A stretch of DNA of 47,324 bases from positions 1 to 47,324 of the forward strand of contig NZ_CAMFKW010000043.1 in NCBI RefSeq assembly GCF_945957345.1, read 5' to 3'. The position numbers were made by a program, and so were the translations under genes. This DNA comes from an uncultured Allobosea sp. Its GTDB lineage: Bacteria > Pseudomonadota > Alphaproteobacteria > Rhizobiales > Beijerinckiaceae. A model generated the notes under the pieces. It was not told where the DNA came from and made no database searches. It saw only the letters and a list, made by a program, of their open reading frames with translations. Shown here piece by piece: positions 1 to 8,699 of this stretch (position 1 is its first letter; each line of letters starts with the position of its first letter).

Positions 1-99
1 TTCGGCGGCGTCAAGCAGTCGGGCCTCGGCCGCGAGGGCTCGCAGCTCGGCATCGAGGAGTATCTCGAGGTCAAGGCCTTCCATATTGGCGGGCTTTGA
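1..99 (+). CDS. aldehyde dehydrogenase, C-terminal end (partial)
   Basis: Frame 1 is open from the first base and ends in TGA. It encodes 32 residues with the [14 protein letters not shown] segment that closes NAD(P)-dependent aldehyde dehydrogenases; the pattern K-x-S-G-x-G-R-E-G is typical of succinate-semialdehyde and related aldehyde dehydrogenases (GabD type). The rest of the gene, including the catalytic Cys and Glu, lies outside the window. Aldehyde dehydrogenase followed by an amino-acid binding protein, an amine oxidase and an aminotransferase fits amine catabolism, where the enzyme would oxidise the aldehyde product. The exact substrate cannot be read from this piece. Confidence 0.8.
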   Translation, partial: FGGVKQSGLGREGSQLGIEEYLEVKAFHIGGL

Positions 100-148
100 C
101 GAGCAGCAGGGTCGGCTTCACAGAGTTGACGAAACAAGGGGGACTACC

Positions 149-1168
149 GTGAAAATCATAGCTTCCGCACTACTGGCACTTACTGTCTCGGCGACGATCG
201 CGCCCGCCGAAGCCCAAACCACGACGCTCACCACGGTGAAAAGCCGCGGCGACCTGATTTGCGGCGTCAGCCCCGGACTCGCCGGCTTCGGGATTCCCGA
301 CGCGAAAGGCGAATGGATCGGCCTCGACGTCGATCTGTGCCGTGCCATCTCGGCTGCGATCTTCAACGATCCGATGAAGGTCAAGTTCACGCCGCTCTCG
401 TCGAAGGATCGCTTCACGGCGCTCCAGAGCGGCGAGGTCGACCTGCTCTCCCGCACCTCGACCTGGACGATGTCGCGCGACACCACGCTGGGCCTGACCT
501 TCGCCGGCGTGAACTATTATGACGGGCAGGCCTTCCTGGTGCAGAAGAAACTCGGCATCGACACCGCCCGCAAGCTCGACGGCGCCTCGATCTGCCTGCA
601 GCAGGGCACGACGACCGAGCTCAACGTCGCCGACTATTTCCGCAAGAACAAGATCAAGTACGAGCCGGTCACCTTCGACAAGGGCGACGAGGCGATCAAG
701 GCCTTCGAATCCGGCCGTTGCGATGCGCTGACCGACGATTCCTCGGCCCTCTACGCATTGAAGCTGAAGCTGGTGAAGCCGGAGGAGGCCGTCGTCCTGC
801 CCGAGCTGATCTCGAAGGAGCCGCTCGGCCCTGTCGTCCGCAGCAGCGACCTGCAATGGTTCAATCTGGTGAAGTGGACGCTCGACGCCATGCTGAACGC
901 CGAGGAGCTCGGCGTCACCAAGGCGAATGTCGACGAGATGCGGAAGTCGGACAATCCGGAGATCCGCCGCCTGCTCGGCGTGGAGGGCAAGTTCGGCGAG
1001 GGTATCGGCCTGACCAACGACTGGGTCTACCGCATCGTCAAGCTCGTCGGAAACTACGGCGAATCCTTCGAGCGCAATGTCGGCCAGGGCTCCGAGCTCA
1101 AGATCGCGCGCGGCAAGAACGCGCTCTGGACCGAGGGCGGCCTGCAATACGCTCCGCCGGTCCGCTGA
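149..1168 (+). CDS. amino-acid ABC transporter substrate-binding protein, AapJ-like
   Basis: Periplasmic solute-binding protein of family 3 (general or polar L-amino-acid uptake), about 339 residues, the usual AapJ/BztA length. The GTG at 149 is preferred because it follows a purine-rich AAGGGGGAC ribosome site and begins a clear signal peptide (KIIASALLALTVSATIAPAEA). The ATG at 86 would overlap the dehydrogenase and add a hydrophilic leader. Recognisable features are VKSRGDLICGVSPGL near the mature start, GLDVDLCRAI, KDRFTALQSGEVDLLSR and the DTTLGLTFAGVNYYDGQ block, all close to AapJ. No permease or ATPase genes follow, so it is either an orphan binding protein or serves a transporter encoded elsewhere. 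A strong hairpin follows the stop. Confidence 0.88.
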   Translation: MKIIASALLALTVSATIAPAEAQTTTLTTVKSRGDLICGVSPGLAGFGIPDAKGEWIGLDVDLCRAISAAIFNDPMKVKFTPLSSKDRFTALQSGEVDLLSRTSTWTMSRDTTLGLTFAGVNYYDGQAFLVQKKLGIDTARKLDGASICLQQGTTTELNVADYFRKNKIKYEPVTFDKGDEAIKAFESGRCDALTDDSSALYALKLKLVKPEEAVVLPELISKEPLGPVVRSSDLQWFNLVKWTLDAMLNAEELGVTKANVDEMRKSDNPEIRRLLGVEGKFGEGIGLTNDWVYRIVKLVGNYGESFERNVGQGSELKIARGKNALWTEGGLQYAPPVR

Positions 1169-1190
1169 AGGACGCAGGCAGCATCTTAAG

Positions 1191-1223
1191 GTATCGGGCC
1201 GAATATAACATTCAGCCCGATAC
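1191..1223 (+). terminator. hairpin after the AapJ-like gene
   Basis: A perfect 9-bp stem (GTATCGGGC at 1191-1199 with GCCCGATAC at 1215-1223) and a 15-base loop lie 22 bases after the stop codon. No U-run follows, so it may be a Rho-dependent or 3'-end-stabilising hairpin rather than a classical intrinsic terminator. Confidence 0.45.
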
Positions 1224-1323
1224 TCGAGGTCATCCGATCTGCATCGGCTGTTCCGAAAATCGCATGACAATTTTCAGGCCGATGCTTCACAACCCCGCGA
1301 AGCTTTCAGCTTTGCGACAATAA

Positions 1324-1371
1324 CGAAAATGGCACGCCCTGCACCGAGGGGCGTGCCAATCAACGTTTTCG
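1324..1371. terminator. bidirectional terminator-like hairpin between convergent genes
   Basis: GGCACGCCC (1331-1339) pairs with GGGCGTGCC (1349-1357) around a 9-base loop. The stem is flanked by CGAAAA (1324-1329) and TTTTCG (1366-1371), which can pair and give short T-runs on both strands. It sits between the convergent binding-protein gene and the FAD oxidase gene, where a terminator serving both strands is expected. Confidence 0.65.
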
Positions 1372-1401
1372 CTATCGCAGGGTCCCCGCGCGCCTCTGCG
1401 C

Positions 1402-2679
1402 TCACTGAATCCGGTCGAGCATCTTGTAGTACATGCCCACCAGCGGCAGGAACCAGGGCTTGCCGAAATGGCCCGGCACCGCCGGCCAGGACAGCCCCTC
1501 GAGCGGATTGCGATTGGGGCGGCCGAGGATCGCATCGGCCATGATCATGCCCAGATGCGTCGACATCTGCGCGCCGTGGCCGGAATAGCCCATCGCATAC
1601 CAGACGCCGTCCTCGTAGCCGGCGCGGGGATAGCGATCCCTGGTCATGTCGACCAGCCCGCCCCAACAATAGTCGATATCGACATCCTTGAGCTGCGGGA
1701 AGATGCCGGCAAGGCTCGCGCGCAGGATGGCACCGCTCTTCGCGTCGGAGGTCTGGTCGGACGTCGCGGAGAAACGCGCCCGCCCGCCGAAGATCAGCCG
1801 GTTGTCCGGCGCGAGGCGGAAATAGTTGCCGATATTGAGCGAGGTCACGGCCGTACGGTTGCTCGGCATGGTCGCCGCGACCTCGGCCTCGCTCAGCGGC
1901 CGCGTCGCGATCAGGAACGAGCCGACCGCAATGATTCGGCGCCGAAACCAGGAGAAGGGCCCGGAGGTATAGGCCCCCGTCGCCACCAGCACATCCTTCG
2001 CCAACACGCTTCCGCGCGGCGTCTGGAGGACATGCCGCCCACCTTCCAGCCGCCGCTCGGTCACGGGCGCGCGCTCATGGATCACCGCGCCGTGCCCGGC
2101 GGCCGCCGCGGCCAAGCCTGTTACGAAGCGGCCCATATGCATCATGGCGCTTTTCTTCGAAAGCATCGCGCCATGGAACGCGTCGGAGCCGACCTCACCC
2201 ACGAGCTCGGCCCGGCTCAACATGGCCGTGTCGGGATCCGCCTCGCGATGCAGCACCTCGAAATTGCGGGTGAGCGAGGCGACGTGCTCCGGCTTGGAGG
2301 CCAGCTTGAGCTTGCCGGCCCGCCGGAACGAGCAGTCGATGCCCTCCTCCGCGACGATCCGCTCGATCGTGTCGACGGAATCGTCGAAGGCCCTGTAGAG
2401 GGCCACCGCACGCTCCCTGCCGAGCGCCGCCTTGGCGGCGATGAAGCTATGGGCGAGGCCGTTGTTGAGATGGCCGCCATTGCGGCCGGACGCTCCGTAT
2501 CCGACGCTTTCCGCCTCCAGCACCACGACCTTCGCCCCGGCCATGGCGAGCTGGCGCGCTGCGGCGAGGCCGGTGAAGCCGCCACCGACGACGGCCACGT
2601 CATAACTGCCTTCGACCGGCCCCTTGGCGGCGCCGGTGAAGCTGTTGGCCGTGTCATGCCAATAGGATTTGAATTGCAT
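1402..2679 (-). CDS. FAD-dependent amine/amino-acid oxidoreductase (PuuB/OrdL type)
   Basis: 425-residue cytosolic flavoenzyme of the DAO (glycine/D-amino-acid oxidase-like) superfamily. An N-terminal dinucleotide-binding motif VAVVGGGFTGLAAARQLA at about residues 27-45 is followed by an acidic strand end (VVVLEAE) and the GASGRNGGHLNNG block typical of gamma-glutamylputrescine oxidase PuuB and OrdL. The C-terminal part has YAMGYSGHGAQMSTHLG, the second flavin-contact region of the family. It would oxidise a primary or secondary amine to an imine, with H2O2 or reduced carrier as by-product. The stop of the neighbouring HAD gene lies 11 bases upstream of this start, so the two are probably one operon. 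The aminotransferase downstream and the aldehyde dehydrogenase tail fit a PuuB-like role, but family similarity alone does not fix the substrate. Confidence 0.85.
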   Translation of the reverse strand: MQFKSYWHDTANSFTGAAKGPVEGSYDVAVVGGGFTGLAAARQLAMAGAKVVVLEAESVGYGASGRNGGHLNNGLAHSFIAAKAALGRERAVALYRAFDDSVDTIERIVAEEGIDCSFRRAGKLKLASKPEHVASLTRNFEVLHREADPDTAMLSRAELVGEVGSDAFHGAMLSKKSAMMHMGRFVTGLAAAAAGHGAVIHERAPVTERRLEGGRHVLQTPRGSVLAKDVLVATGAYTSGPFSWFRRRIIAVGSFLIATRPLSEAEVAATMPSNRTAVTSLNIGNYFRLAPDNRLIFGGRARFSATSDQTSDAKSGAILRASLAGIFPQLKDVDIDYCWGGLVDMTRDRYPRAGYEDGVWYAMGYSGHGAQMSTHLGMIMADAILGRPNRNPLEGLSWPAVPGHFGKPWFLPLVGMYYKMLDRIQ

Positions 2680-2690
2680 CGGCCGGGGCC

Positions 2691-3359
2691 TCAGAGCCCG
2701 AACACGCCGGGCAGGCCCGAAATGTCCTTGATCTCGGTATAGCCGTAATAGGGATTCGCCGGCTCGTGCCCGCGATTGACCCAGACCTTGTTCTTGATCC
2801 CGAGATCATGCGCGGTCATCAGGTCGTAGCGGAACGAGGACGAGACGTGGCAGACGTCCTCCGGCCCGCAGCCCAGCATGTCGAACATGTACTCGAAGCC
2901 CTTCATGCGCGGCTTGTAGGATTGCGCCTGCTCGGCCGTGTAGACGGCATGGAAAGGCGCGCCGAGCCGGGCGACGTTATGCGGAATCTGGTCGTCCATG
3001 GCATTGGACAGGATGACGAGCGGGATTTCCTTCGCCACCTTGGCGAGGCCTTCCGGCACGTCCGCATGCGGCCCCCAGGTCGGCACCTGCTCGTAGACCC
3101 AGCGCGCATCCTCGGGGCGGAAGGCGACGCCATTCCGGCGGCAGGTCCGCTCCAGCGAATTGTAGACGACCTCTTCATAGGGCTTCCAGTCGCCGAGGAT
3201 CTCGTCGAGCCGATAGGCCGAGAAATTCGTGATGAAGGTGCGCATCGCCGGCTCGTCCAGCTTGTCGCCGTAAAGCGCGCGCGCAGCCTTATCCATCGCG
3301 AAATAGATCAGTGTGCCGTGGCAGTCGAAGGTCACGAATTTGGGCTTGATGACGGTCAT
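2691..3359 (-). CDS. HAD-superfamily hydrolase, haloacid-dehalogenase type II-like
   Basis: 222-residue soluble protein of the HAD superfamily. Motif I is FDCHGTL near residue 10 (nucleophile Asp), motif II is VILSNAMDD, the motif III lysine is in SYKPRM, and motif IV is the acidic stretch around HVSSSFRYDL. Type II haloacid dehalogenases hydrolyse L-2-haloacids through an Asp ester, but many members of this branch sit in amino-acid or amine catabolic clusters and probably act as phosphatases or on other small substrates. It is the first gene of a likely two-gene operon with the downstream FAD oxidase and is divergent from the acetyltransferase. A second HAD protein of the same branch lies about 3 kb away. 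Confidence 0.85.
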   Translation of the reverse strand: MTVIKPKFVTFDCHGTLIYFAMDKAARALYGDKLDEPAMRTFITNFSAYRLDEILGDWKPYEEVVYNSLERTCRRNGVAFRPEDARWVYEQVPTWGPHADVPEGLAKVAKEIPLVILSNAMDDQIPHNVARLGAPFHAVYTAEQAQSYKPRMKGFEYMFDMLGCGPEDVCHVSSSFRYDLMTAHDLGIKNKVWVNRGHEPANPYYGYTEIKDISGLPGVFGL

Positions 3360-3680
3360 CCGCGGAAATCCCCTGTGGCGAAACGGTTGTATCCGTTAGC
3401 CAGGATCATAGCCGGGGCCGGAACGGCGCGAGCACCGCATTGCCCGCGACGGGAAGCACAAACTGCCGTCCGCCCTTGAGGCTATGGCAGAGAGTTCCGC
3501 CCGCATCGCAGTGGAGACCCACCTCGCTCCCCGATTGCCGGCCCCTTTCCGGCGTTCGTGGCATTCCATGCGGTCGCCGCGCATTCCTACGGTCGAAGAT
3601 ATCGCCCGGCGCCGTTCCTCAGGAGCAACTGCGCCGGCGCACCGCCTATCCATGAAGCAACGGATAAGAAGCGAAGCATC
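3360..3680. other. divergent intergenic region, HAD operon / GNAT gene
   Basis: 321 bases with no convincing gene. It must hold promoters for both divergent genes. ATCCGTT at 3391-3397 and its reverse complement AACGGAT at 3659-3665 place the same heptamer, on each coding strand, 16-40 bases upstream of both start codons. AACGG/CCGTT at 3382-3397 also forms a small inverted repeat. Whether these are operators is inference. Confidence 0.4.
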
Positions 3681-4532
3681 ATGGACCAGGAAACGATCGA
3701 TCTCGTCGCCTTCGACGAACGCCATCTCGATGGCGCCGTTCTGCTCTCGCGCGAGGCGGGCTGGCCCCACCGGCGCGAGGACTGGGCGATGCTCCTGGCT
3801 CTCAGCCACGGCTTCGTCGCGCTCCAGGGCGATGTGGTGGTCGGCACCGCGATGCTGACGCCATTCGGAGACAACTGCGCCACCGTGAATATGGTGATCG
3901 TCGCAGCCAGCATGCGCGGGCGGGGCCTTGGCCGGAAGCTCATGGATGCCGCCCTGCAGGCCTGCGGCGCCCGCGAATGCCGCCTCACTGCAACCGCGGA
4001 TGGGCTGCCTCTCTATGAGAAACTGGGATTCAAGGCGACGCACGAAATCCGCCAGCACCAGGGCATTCCCGCCCCGCTGCCGGCGGATGCGGCGAACGAC
4101 GCCGTCGAGCTGGAATGGGTCGGTTCGGAGAATTTCCCCTCAGTCGCCGCGCTCGACCTGGAGGCGCAGGGGATGGACCGCCGCCCGCTGCTCCGGCTCC
4201 TGACCGAGGCCGGGCGAATGGTCGTCCTGCGCGATGCCGGCCGAAGCGTCGGCTATGCCGCGCTGCGCCCATTCGGCCGCGGCGAGGTGATCGGCCCGGT
4301 CGTCGCAAATACGCTGGAACAGGCGCAGAGCCTCCTGAGCTTCCTGATCGCCAGCCGCCCCGGCGCCTTCCTGCGCGTCGACACGGCCGAATGGCATGAG
4401 CTTTCGCCATGGCTTTCCGCGCGCGGCCTCGTGGGCGTCGGCGGCGGCATCGCCATGCGCCGCAAGCCGGCCGGCCGGCAGCCGCCCGGCCCCGCCAAAC
4501 CCTTCGCTCTCGCCAGTCAGGCGCTCGGATAG
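3681..4532 (+). CDS. GNAT-family N-acetyltransferase with C-terminal GNAT-associated domain
   Basis: 283-residue acetyl-CoA-dependent N-acetyltransferase. The N-terminal GNAT fold (about residues 1-140) shows the acetyl-CoA pyrophosphate loop MRGRGLGRKLM and the later GLPLYEKLGFK strand-helix. A second domain of about 130 residues follows, resembling the Acetyltransf_18 extension seen in bacterial GNAT proteins. The ATG at 3681 begins the conserved core; the frame is open further upstream, but the added residues are not GNAT-like. The next gene, an aminotransferase, starts 14 bases after this stop, so co-transcription is likely. The acceptor may be an amine or amino acid of the same pathway, which the sequence does not settle. 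Confidence 0.82.
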   Translation: MDQETIDLVAFDERHLDGAVLLSREAGWPHRREDWAMLLALSHGFVALQGDVVVGTAMLTPFGDNCATVNMVIVAASMRGRGLGRKLMDAALQACGARECRLTATADGLPLYEKLGFKATHEIRQHQGIPAPLPADAANDAVELEWVGSENFPSVAALDLEAQGMDRRPLLRLLTEAGRMVVLRDAGRSVGYAALRPFGRGEVIGPVVANTLEQAQSLLSFLIASRPGAFLRVDTAEWHELSPWLSARGLVGVGGGIAMRRKPAGRQPPGPAKPFALASQALG

Positions 4533-4546
4533 TCTGGAGAACCGCC

Positions 4547-5923
4547 ATGTTGAGCAATTCCCTGATCGAACTCGATCGCGAACACTGGATTCACCCGGTC
4601 GCCTCCTATCGCGGCCATGAGAAGGCCGGCGTGCGCGTGCTACGCTCGGCGAAGGGCGCAACCATCACCGACGCGTCCGGCAAGCAGCTCATCGACGGCT
4701 TCGCCGGGCTGTGGTGCGTGAATGCCGGCTACGGGCATGAGAGCATCGTCGAGGTGGCTGCGAACCAGATGCGCGAACTTGCCTATGCGACGGGCTATTT
4801 CGGCCTCGGCTCCGAGCCCGCCATCCGTCTGGCGGCCGAACTCGCCGAGCGTTCGCCGGGCGACCTGAACCGCGTCTATTTCACGCTCGGCGGCTCCGAC
4901 GCCGTCGACAGCACGGTCCGCTTCATCCGCTACTACCAGCAGGCCCGCGGCAAGCCGCAGAAGGACCAGTTCATCTCGATCGAGCAGGGCTATCACGGCT
5001 CCTCGACCGTCGGCGCCGGCCTCACCGCCCTGCCCGCGTTCCATGCCGGCTTCGGTGTGCCCTATGACTGGCAGCACAAGATTCCGTCGCATTACACCTA
5101 CCGCAACCCGGCGGGCTCGGCGCCGGAGGCCGTCATCGCCGCCTCGCTGGCCGCCCTCAAGGCCAAGGTCGAGGCCGTGGGCGGCGCGGATCGCGTCGCG
5201 GCCTTCTATTGCGAGCCGATCCAGGGCTCCGGCGGCGTGCTCGTCCCGCCGCCCGGCTGGGTCAAGGCGATGCGCGAGCTCTGCCGCGAGCTCGACATCC
5301 TCTTCGTCGCCGACGAGGTCATCACTGGCTTCGGGCGCACGGGCCCGCTCTTCGCCTGCGAGGACGAGGGCATCGTTCCCGACCTGATGACCGTCGCGAA
5401 GGGACTGACCTCGGGCTATGTGCCGATGGGCGCCGTACTGATGTCGCAGGAGGTCTACGACGTCATCGCGGACGGCTCGGGCGCGGCCGCGGTCGGCCAC
5501 GGCTACACCTATTCCGCCCATCCGGTCAGCGCCGCTGTGGGTCTCGAGGTGCTCAGGCTCTACGAGAACGGCCTGCTCGACAACGGCCGCAAGGCCGGCG
5601 CGCGCCTGATGGCAGGCCTCGGAAACCTCCGCGATCATCCTCTCGTCGGCGACGTGCGCGGCCGCGGCATGCTGGCCGCCGTCGAGCTCGTGACCGACAA
5701 GGCGAAGAAGACGCCGCTGCCGGCCGCTGCCGCGCCGGCCCAGCGCATCTTCGACCGCGCCTGGGACAAGGGCCTTGTCATTCGGGCCTTCGGCAACGGC
5801 GTGCTGGGCTACGCCCCCCCGCTGTGCTGCACCGACGCCGAGATCGATGCGATCGTCGAACGCACCCGCGCGACGCTCGACGAGACGTTGGCCGATCCGG
5901 ATGTGCGCGCCGCGATGGCGTGA
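4547..5923 (+). CDS. class III omega-aminotransferase (PLP-dependent)
   Basis: 458-residue fold-type I aminotransferase of the class III (ornithine, omega-amino-acid:pyruvate, putrescine:pyruvate) family. Visible markers are GFAGLWCVNAGYGH near the N-terminus, FTLGGSDAVDSTVR (phosphate-binding loop), YHGSS, the cofactor aspartate in LFVADEVITGFGRTG, and the Schiff-base lysine in TVAKGLTSGY, followed by the HGYTYSAHP dimer-interface motif. The ATG at 4547 has a GGAGA ribosome site and gives standard family length; the open frame upstream overlaps the acetyltransferase. Likely reaction: transfer of an amino group from a diamine, beta-alanine or similar omega-amino donor to pyruvate. With an aldehyde dehydrogenase and PuuB-like oxidase nearby, a SpuC-like putrescine or polyamine role is plausible but inferred. 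Confidence 0.9.
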   Translation: MLSNSLIELDREHWIHPVASYRGHEKAGVRVLRSAKGATITDASGKQLIDGFAGLWCVNAGYGHESIVEVAANQMRELAYATGYFGLGSEPAIRLAAELAERSPGDLNRVYFTLGGSDAVDSTVRFIRYYQQARGKPQKDQFISIEQGYHGSSTVGAGLTALPAFHAGFGVPYDWQHKIPSHYTYRNPAGSAPEAVIAASLAALKAKVEAVGGADRVAAFYCEPIQGSGGVLVPPPGWVKAMRELCRELDILFVADEVITGFGRTGPLFACEDEGIVPDLMTVAKGLTSGYVPMGAVLMSQEVYDVIADGSGAAAVGHGYTYSAHPVSAAVGLEVLRLYENGLLDNGRKAGARLMAGLGNLRDHPLVGDVRGRGMLAAVELVTDKAKKTPLPAAAAPAQRIFDRAWDKGLVIRAFGNGVLGYAPPLCCTDAEIDAIVERTRATLDETLADPDVRAAMA

Positions 5924-6215
5924 CGCCGCGAGGCCCCGTGAAGGAGGGGCGGACGCTGGGTCAATCCCACGGCCGCCTCCCGAAGCCGAGATTCCGCGAA
6001 GGCTGCGAATTCGGAATTTTGTGCCGCGCGGTTTTCGACATTCAGCGTATCCGGCGAGCCAGCAATGGGAAACTCCCTCATGGCCGACGGAGACCGGCCA
6101 GGGGAATAGAGCGCAACCGTCACGACCAGCGGCCGAACAGCCCGATGACGATGCGACTGCGCTTGCTGACGACCACGGATTCCCGCCAGCGACCGGCGGG
6201 AGAAGCGGAGAGGCG

Positions 6216-6932
6216 ATGGCTAAGAGTTTCGGCGACTTCCGCTATATGACGTTCGACGTCGTGGGCACCCTCATCGATTTCGAGGGCGGCCTTGTCGATT
6301 GCCTGGCGGCAATCGCCCGCGAAGCCGGCGTGCCCTTCGATGGCGAGGAAGCCCTCAGTCTCTACCGGGCAGCCCGTTACATGCCCGATGTCCAGCACTT
6401 CCCGGACGATCTCGCCCGCGTCTACGGCGTCATCGCGCCGAAGCTCGGCCTGCCCTTAGGCGAGAGCCGCGGGCAGCGCCTGCGCGACGCCGTCAAGGAT
6501 TGGCGCCCCTTCCCGGACAGCGTCGACGCGCTTGCCCGCTTGTCGAAGCGCTACAAGTTGATCGCCATGACCAACGCTCAGTGCTGGGCCTTCGCGCATT
6601 TTTCCCGCGCGCTCGGCAACCCATTCTATGCGGGCTTCACCGTCGACGATACCGGTACGGAAAAGCCGGACCCCGCCTTCTTCGAGCAGGTCTTCGCCTT
6701 CGTCGAGAAGGATGGCGGCTCGCGCGAGCAGATCCTGCATGTCGCGCAGAGCCAGTATCACGACATCGGAATCTCCCGGAAGCTCGGCCTGACCAATTGC
6801 TGGATCCAGCGGCGCCACGCCCAGCCTGGCTATGGCGGCACGATCGAGCCCGAAAGCTTCACCGAACCCGACTTCCACTTCACCTCGATGGGTGCGCTCG
6901 CCGATGCCGTCGAGGACAGTCTGGTAGCCTGA
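6216..6932 (+). CDS. HAD-superfamily hydrolase, haloacid-dehalogenase type II-like (second copy)
   Basis: 238-residue HAD hydrolase. Motif I is TFDVVGTLIDF close to the N-terminus, motif II is IAMTNAQ, the motif III lysine is in GTEKPDPAFFE, and the motif IV region is HVAQSQYHDIG. The ATG at 6216 follows a GGAGAGGCG ribosome site. It is clearly related in architecture to the HAD protein at 2691-3359 but diverged. It lies between the aminotransferase and the Dpp-type transporter and is probably in that plus-strand operon. Annotation as a dehalogenase would be by family name only; no halo-organic context is visible. Confidence 0.85.
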   Translation: MAKSFGDFRYMTFDVVGTLIDFEGGLVDCLAAIAREAGVPFDGEEALSLYRAARYMPDVQHFPDDLARVYGVIAPKLGLPLGESRGQRLRDAVKDWRPFPDSVDALARLSKRYKLIAMTNAQCWAFAHFSRALGNPFYAGFTVDDTGTEKPDPAFFEQVFAFVEKDGGSREQILHVAQSQYHDIGISRKLGLTNCWIQRRHAQPGYGGTIEPESFTEPDFHFTSMGALADAVEDSLVA

Positions 6933-6996
6933 AGAAACCCGCAACGAAGAAGACCAACGCCGAAGCAACGGCGCAAATCAGAAGAGGGGAATTCGC

Positions 6997-8610
6997 ATGA
7001 CCGACAAGATTTCTTCCAGCTGGACGAGCGCCGACGACGCCATCGTCGAGAATTCAATCCGCCGCGGCGCAAGCCGCCGCGACCTCCTGCAGATGCTGAT
7101 GGCCGGCGGCCTTGCCGCTTCCGCCAGCAGCCTCGTGCTGGCGCGTGCCACCTCTGCGCTCGCGGCGACGCCGGTCAAGGGCGGCAACCTGAAGGCTGCC
7201 GGCTGGTCCTCCTCGACCGCCGACACGCTTGATCCGGCCAAGGCCTCGCTCTCGACAGACTATGTCCGCTGCTGCGCCTTCTACAACCGCCTGACCTTCC
7301 TGGACGGCGACGGCAAGCTGCAGATGGAGCTCGCCGACAAGTTCGAGACCAAGGACGCCAAGGTCTGGACTGTCACGCTCAAGAAGGGCGTCACCTTCCA
7401 TGATGGCAAGCCACTGACCTCGGCCGACGTCATCTACTCGCTGAAGCGCCATCTCGACCCGGCCGTCGGCTCGAAGTCGAACTCGCTCGCCAAGCAGATG
7501 ACCGAGTTCAAGGCGGTCGACCCGCTGACCGTGGAGATCACGCTGGCGGCGCCCAACGGCGACCTGCCGACCATCCTGTCGACGCACCACTTCATGATCA
7601 TCGCCGACGGCACCACGAACTTCGCCAAGGCGAACGGCACAGGCGCCTTCGTCTGCGAGAACTTCGAGCCCGGCGTGCGCTCGATCGCGGTCAGGAACAA
7701 GAACTACTTCAAGCCCGGCGGCGCGAACCTCGACTCCTTCGAGTTCTTCGCGATCACCGACGATACGGCGCGCGTCAACGCGCTGCTCTCCGGCGATATC
7801 CAGCTCGCCGCAGCGATCAACCCGCGCTCGATGCGCCTGGTCGAGAGCCAGCCGAACGTCGTGCTGTCGAAGACCACGACCGGCAACTACACAAACCTCA
7901 ACATGCGGCTGGACATGGCGCCCGGCAACAAGGCGGATTTCGTGGCGGGCATGAAGTATCTGCTCAACCGCGAGCAGATTCAGAAATCGGCGCTGCGCGG
8001 CCTCGCCGAGATCGCCAACGACCAGCCCGTTCCGCCGATGAACGTCTATCACAACAAGGACCTGAAGCCGAAGGCGTTCGACCCCGAGCGGGCCAAGGCG
8101 CTCTTCCAGAAGGCCGGTGTTCTCGGCCAGTCGATCCCGATCGTCGCCTCGGACGCTGCCGGCTCTTCGGTCGACATGGCCGTGCTCGTCCAGCAGGCCG
8201 GCAACGCCATCGGCATGAAGTTCGACATTCAGCGCGTTCCCTCGGACGGCTACTGGTCGAACTATTGGCTGAAGGCCCCGGTCCATTTCGGCAACATCAA
8301 CCCGCGGCCGACGCCGGACATCCTGTTCTCGCTGCTCTACGCCTCCACGGCGCCGTGGAACGAGAGCCAGTACAAGTCCGAGAAGTTCGACAGGATGCTG
8401 CTTGAGGCGCGCGGCTCGCTCGACGAGGCCAAGCGCAAGCAGATCTACGGCGAGATGCAGGTGATGATCGCCGACGAGGCCGGCACCGCGATCCCGGTCT
8501 ACATCTCCAACGTCGACGCCATCTCGAACAAGCTCAAGGGCCTGCTCCCGAACCCGCTCGGCGGCATGATGGGCTACGCCTTCGCCGAATACGTCTGGCT
8601 CGAAGGCTAA
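6997..8610 (+). CDS. ABC transporter substrate-binding protein, family 5 (Dpp/Opp type)
   Basis: 537-residue periplasmic solute-binding protein for peptides, opines or similar compounds. The N-terminus carries a twin-arginine export signal: SRRDLLQM followed by a hydrophobic segment (LMAGGLAASASSLVLA) and an Ala-rich cleavage region, so it is probably Tat-exported. Family 5 markers are SADVIYSLKRHLDP, NGTGAFVCENFEPG and ALRGLAEIANDQPVPP. The ATG at 6997 has an AGAGGGGA ribosome site. It is the first gene of the transporter operon, followed by two permeases and a fused ATPase. A strong hairpin after the stop probably keeps the binding protein more abundant than the membrane parts. Confidence 0.92.
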   Translation: MTDKISSSWTSADDAIVENSIRRGASRRDLLQMLMAGGLAASASSLVLARATSALAATPVKGGNLKAAGWSSSTADTLDPAKASLSTDYVRCCAFYNRLTFLDGDGKLQMELADKFETKDAKVWTVTLKKGVTFHDGKPLTSADVIYSLKRHLDPAVGSKSNSLAKQMTEFKAVDPLTVEITLAAPNGDLPTILSTHHFMIIADGTTNFAKANGTGAFVCENFEPGVRSIAVRNKNYFKPGGANLDSFEFFAITDDTARVNALLSGDIQLAAAINPRSMRLVESQPNVVLSKTTTGNYTNLNMRLDMAPGNKADFVAGMKYLLNREQIQKSALRGLAEIANDQPVPPMNVYHNKDLKPKAFDPERAKALFQKAGVLGQSIPIVASDAAGSSVDMAVLVQQAGNAIGMKFDIQRVPSDGYWSNYWLKAPVHFGNINPRPTPDILFSLLYASTAPWNESQYKSEKFDRMLLEARGSLDEAKRKQIYGEMQVMIADEAGTAIPVYISNVDAISNKLKGLLPNPLGGMMGYAFAEYVWLEG

Positions 8611-8625
8611 AGCCCTGCTTCTCCT

Positions 8626-8653
8626 GCGGGCCGGGCGCGTGCGTCCGGCCCGC
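8626..8653 (+). terminator. intra-operon hairpin after the binding-protein gene
   Basis: GCGGGCCGG (8626-8634) pairs perfectly with CCGGCCCGC (8645-8653) around a 10-base loop, then ATTTC. It is placed between the binding protein and the permease, as is common where partial termination or 3'-end protection sets a high binding-protein to permease ratio. Confidence 0.5.
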
Positions 8654-8699
8654 ATTTCGTGCCACACTCCGATCGGAGGTGTCAGCTGCGGGAGCGTCG

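Noticed and set aside
170..1270. 366-codon frame antisense to the AapJ-like gene
   Set aside because: Composition is that of a mirror frame; the sense protein has a signal peptide and family motifs.
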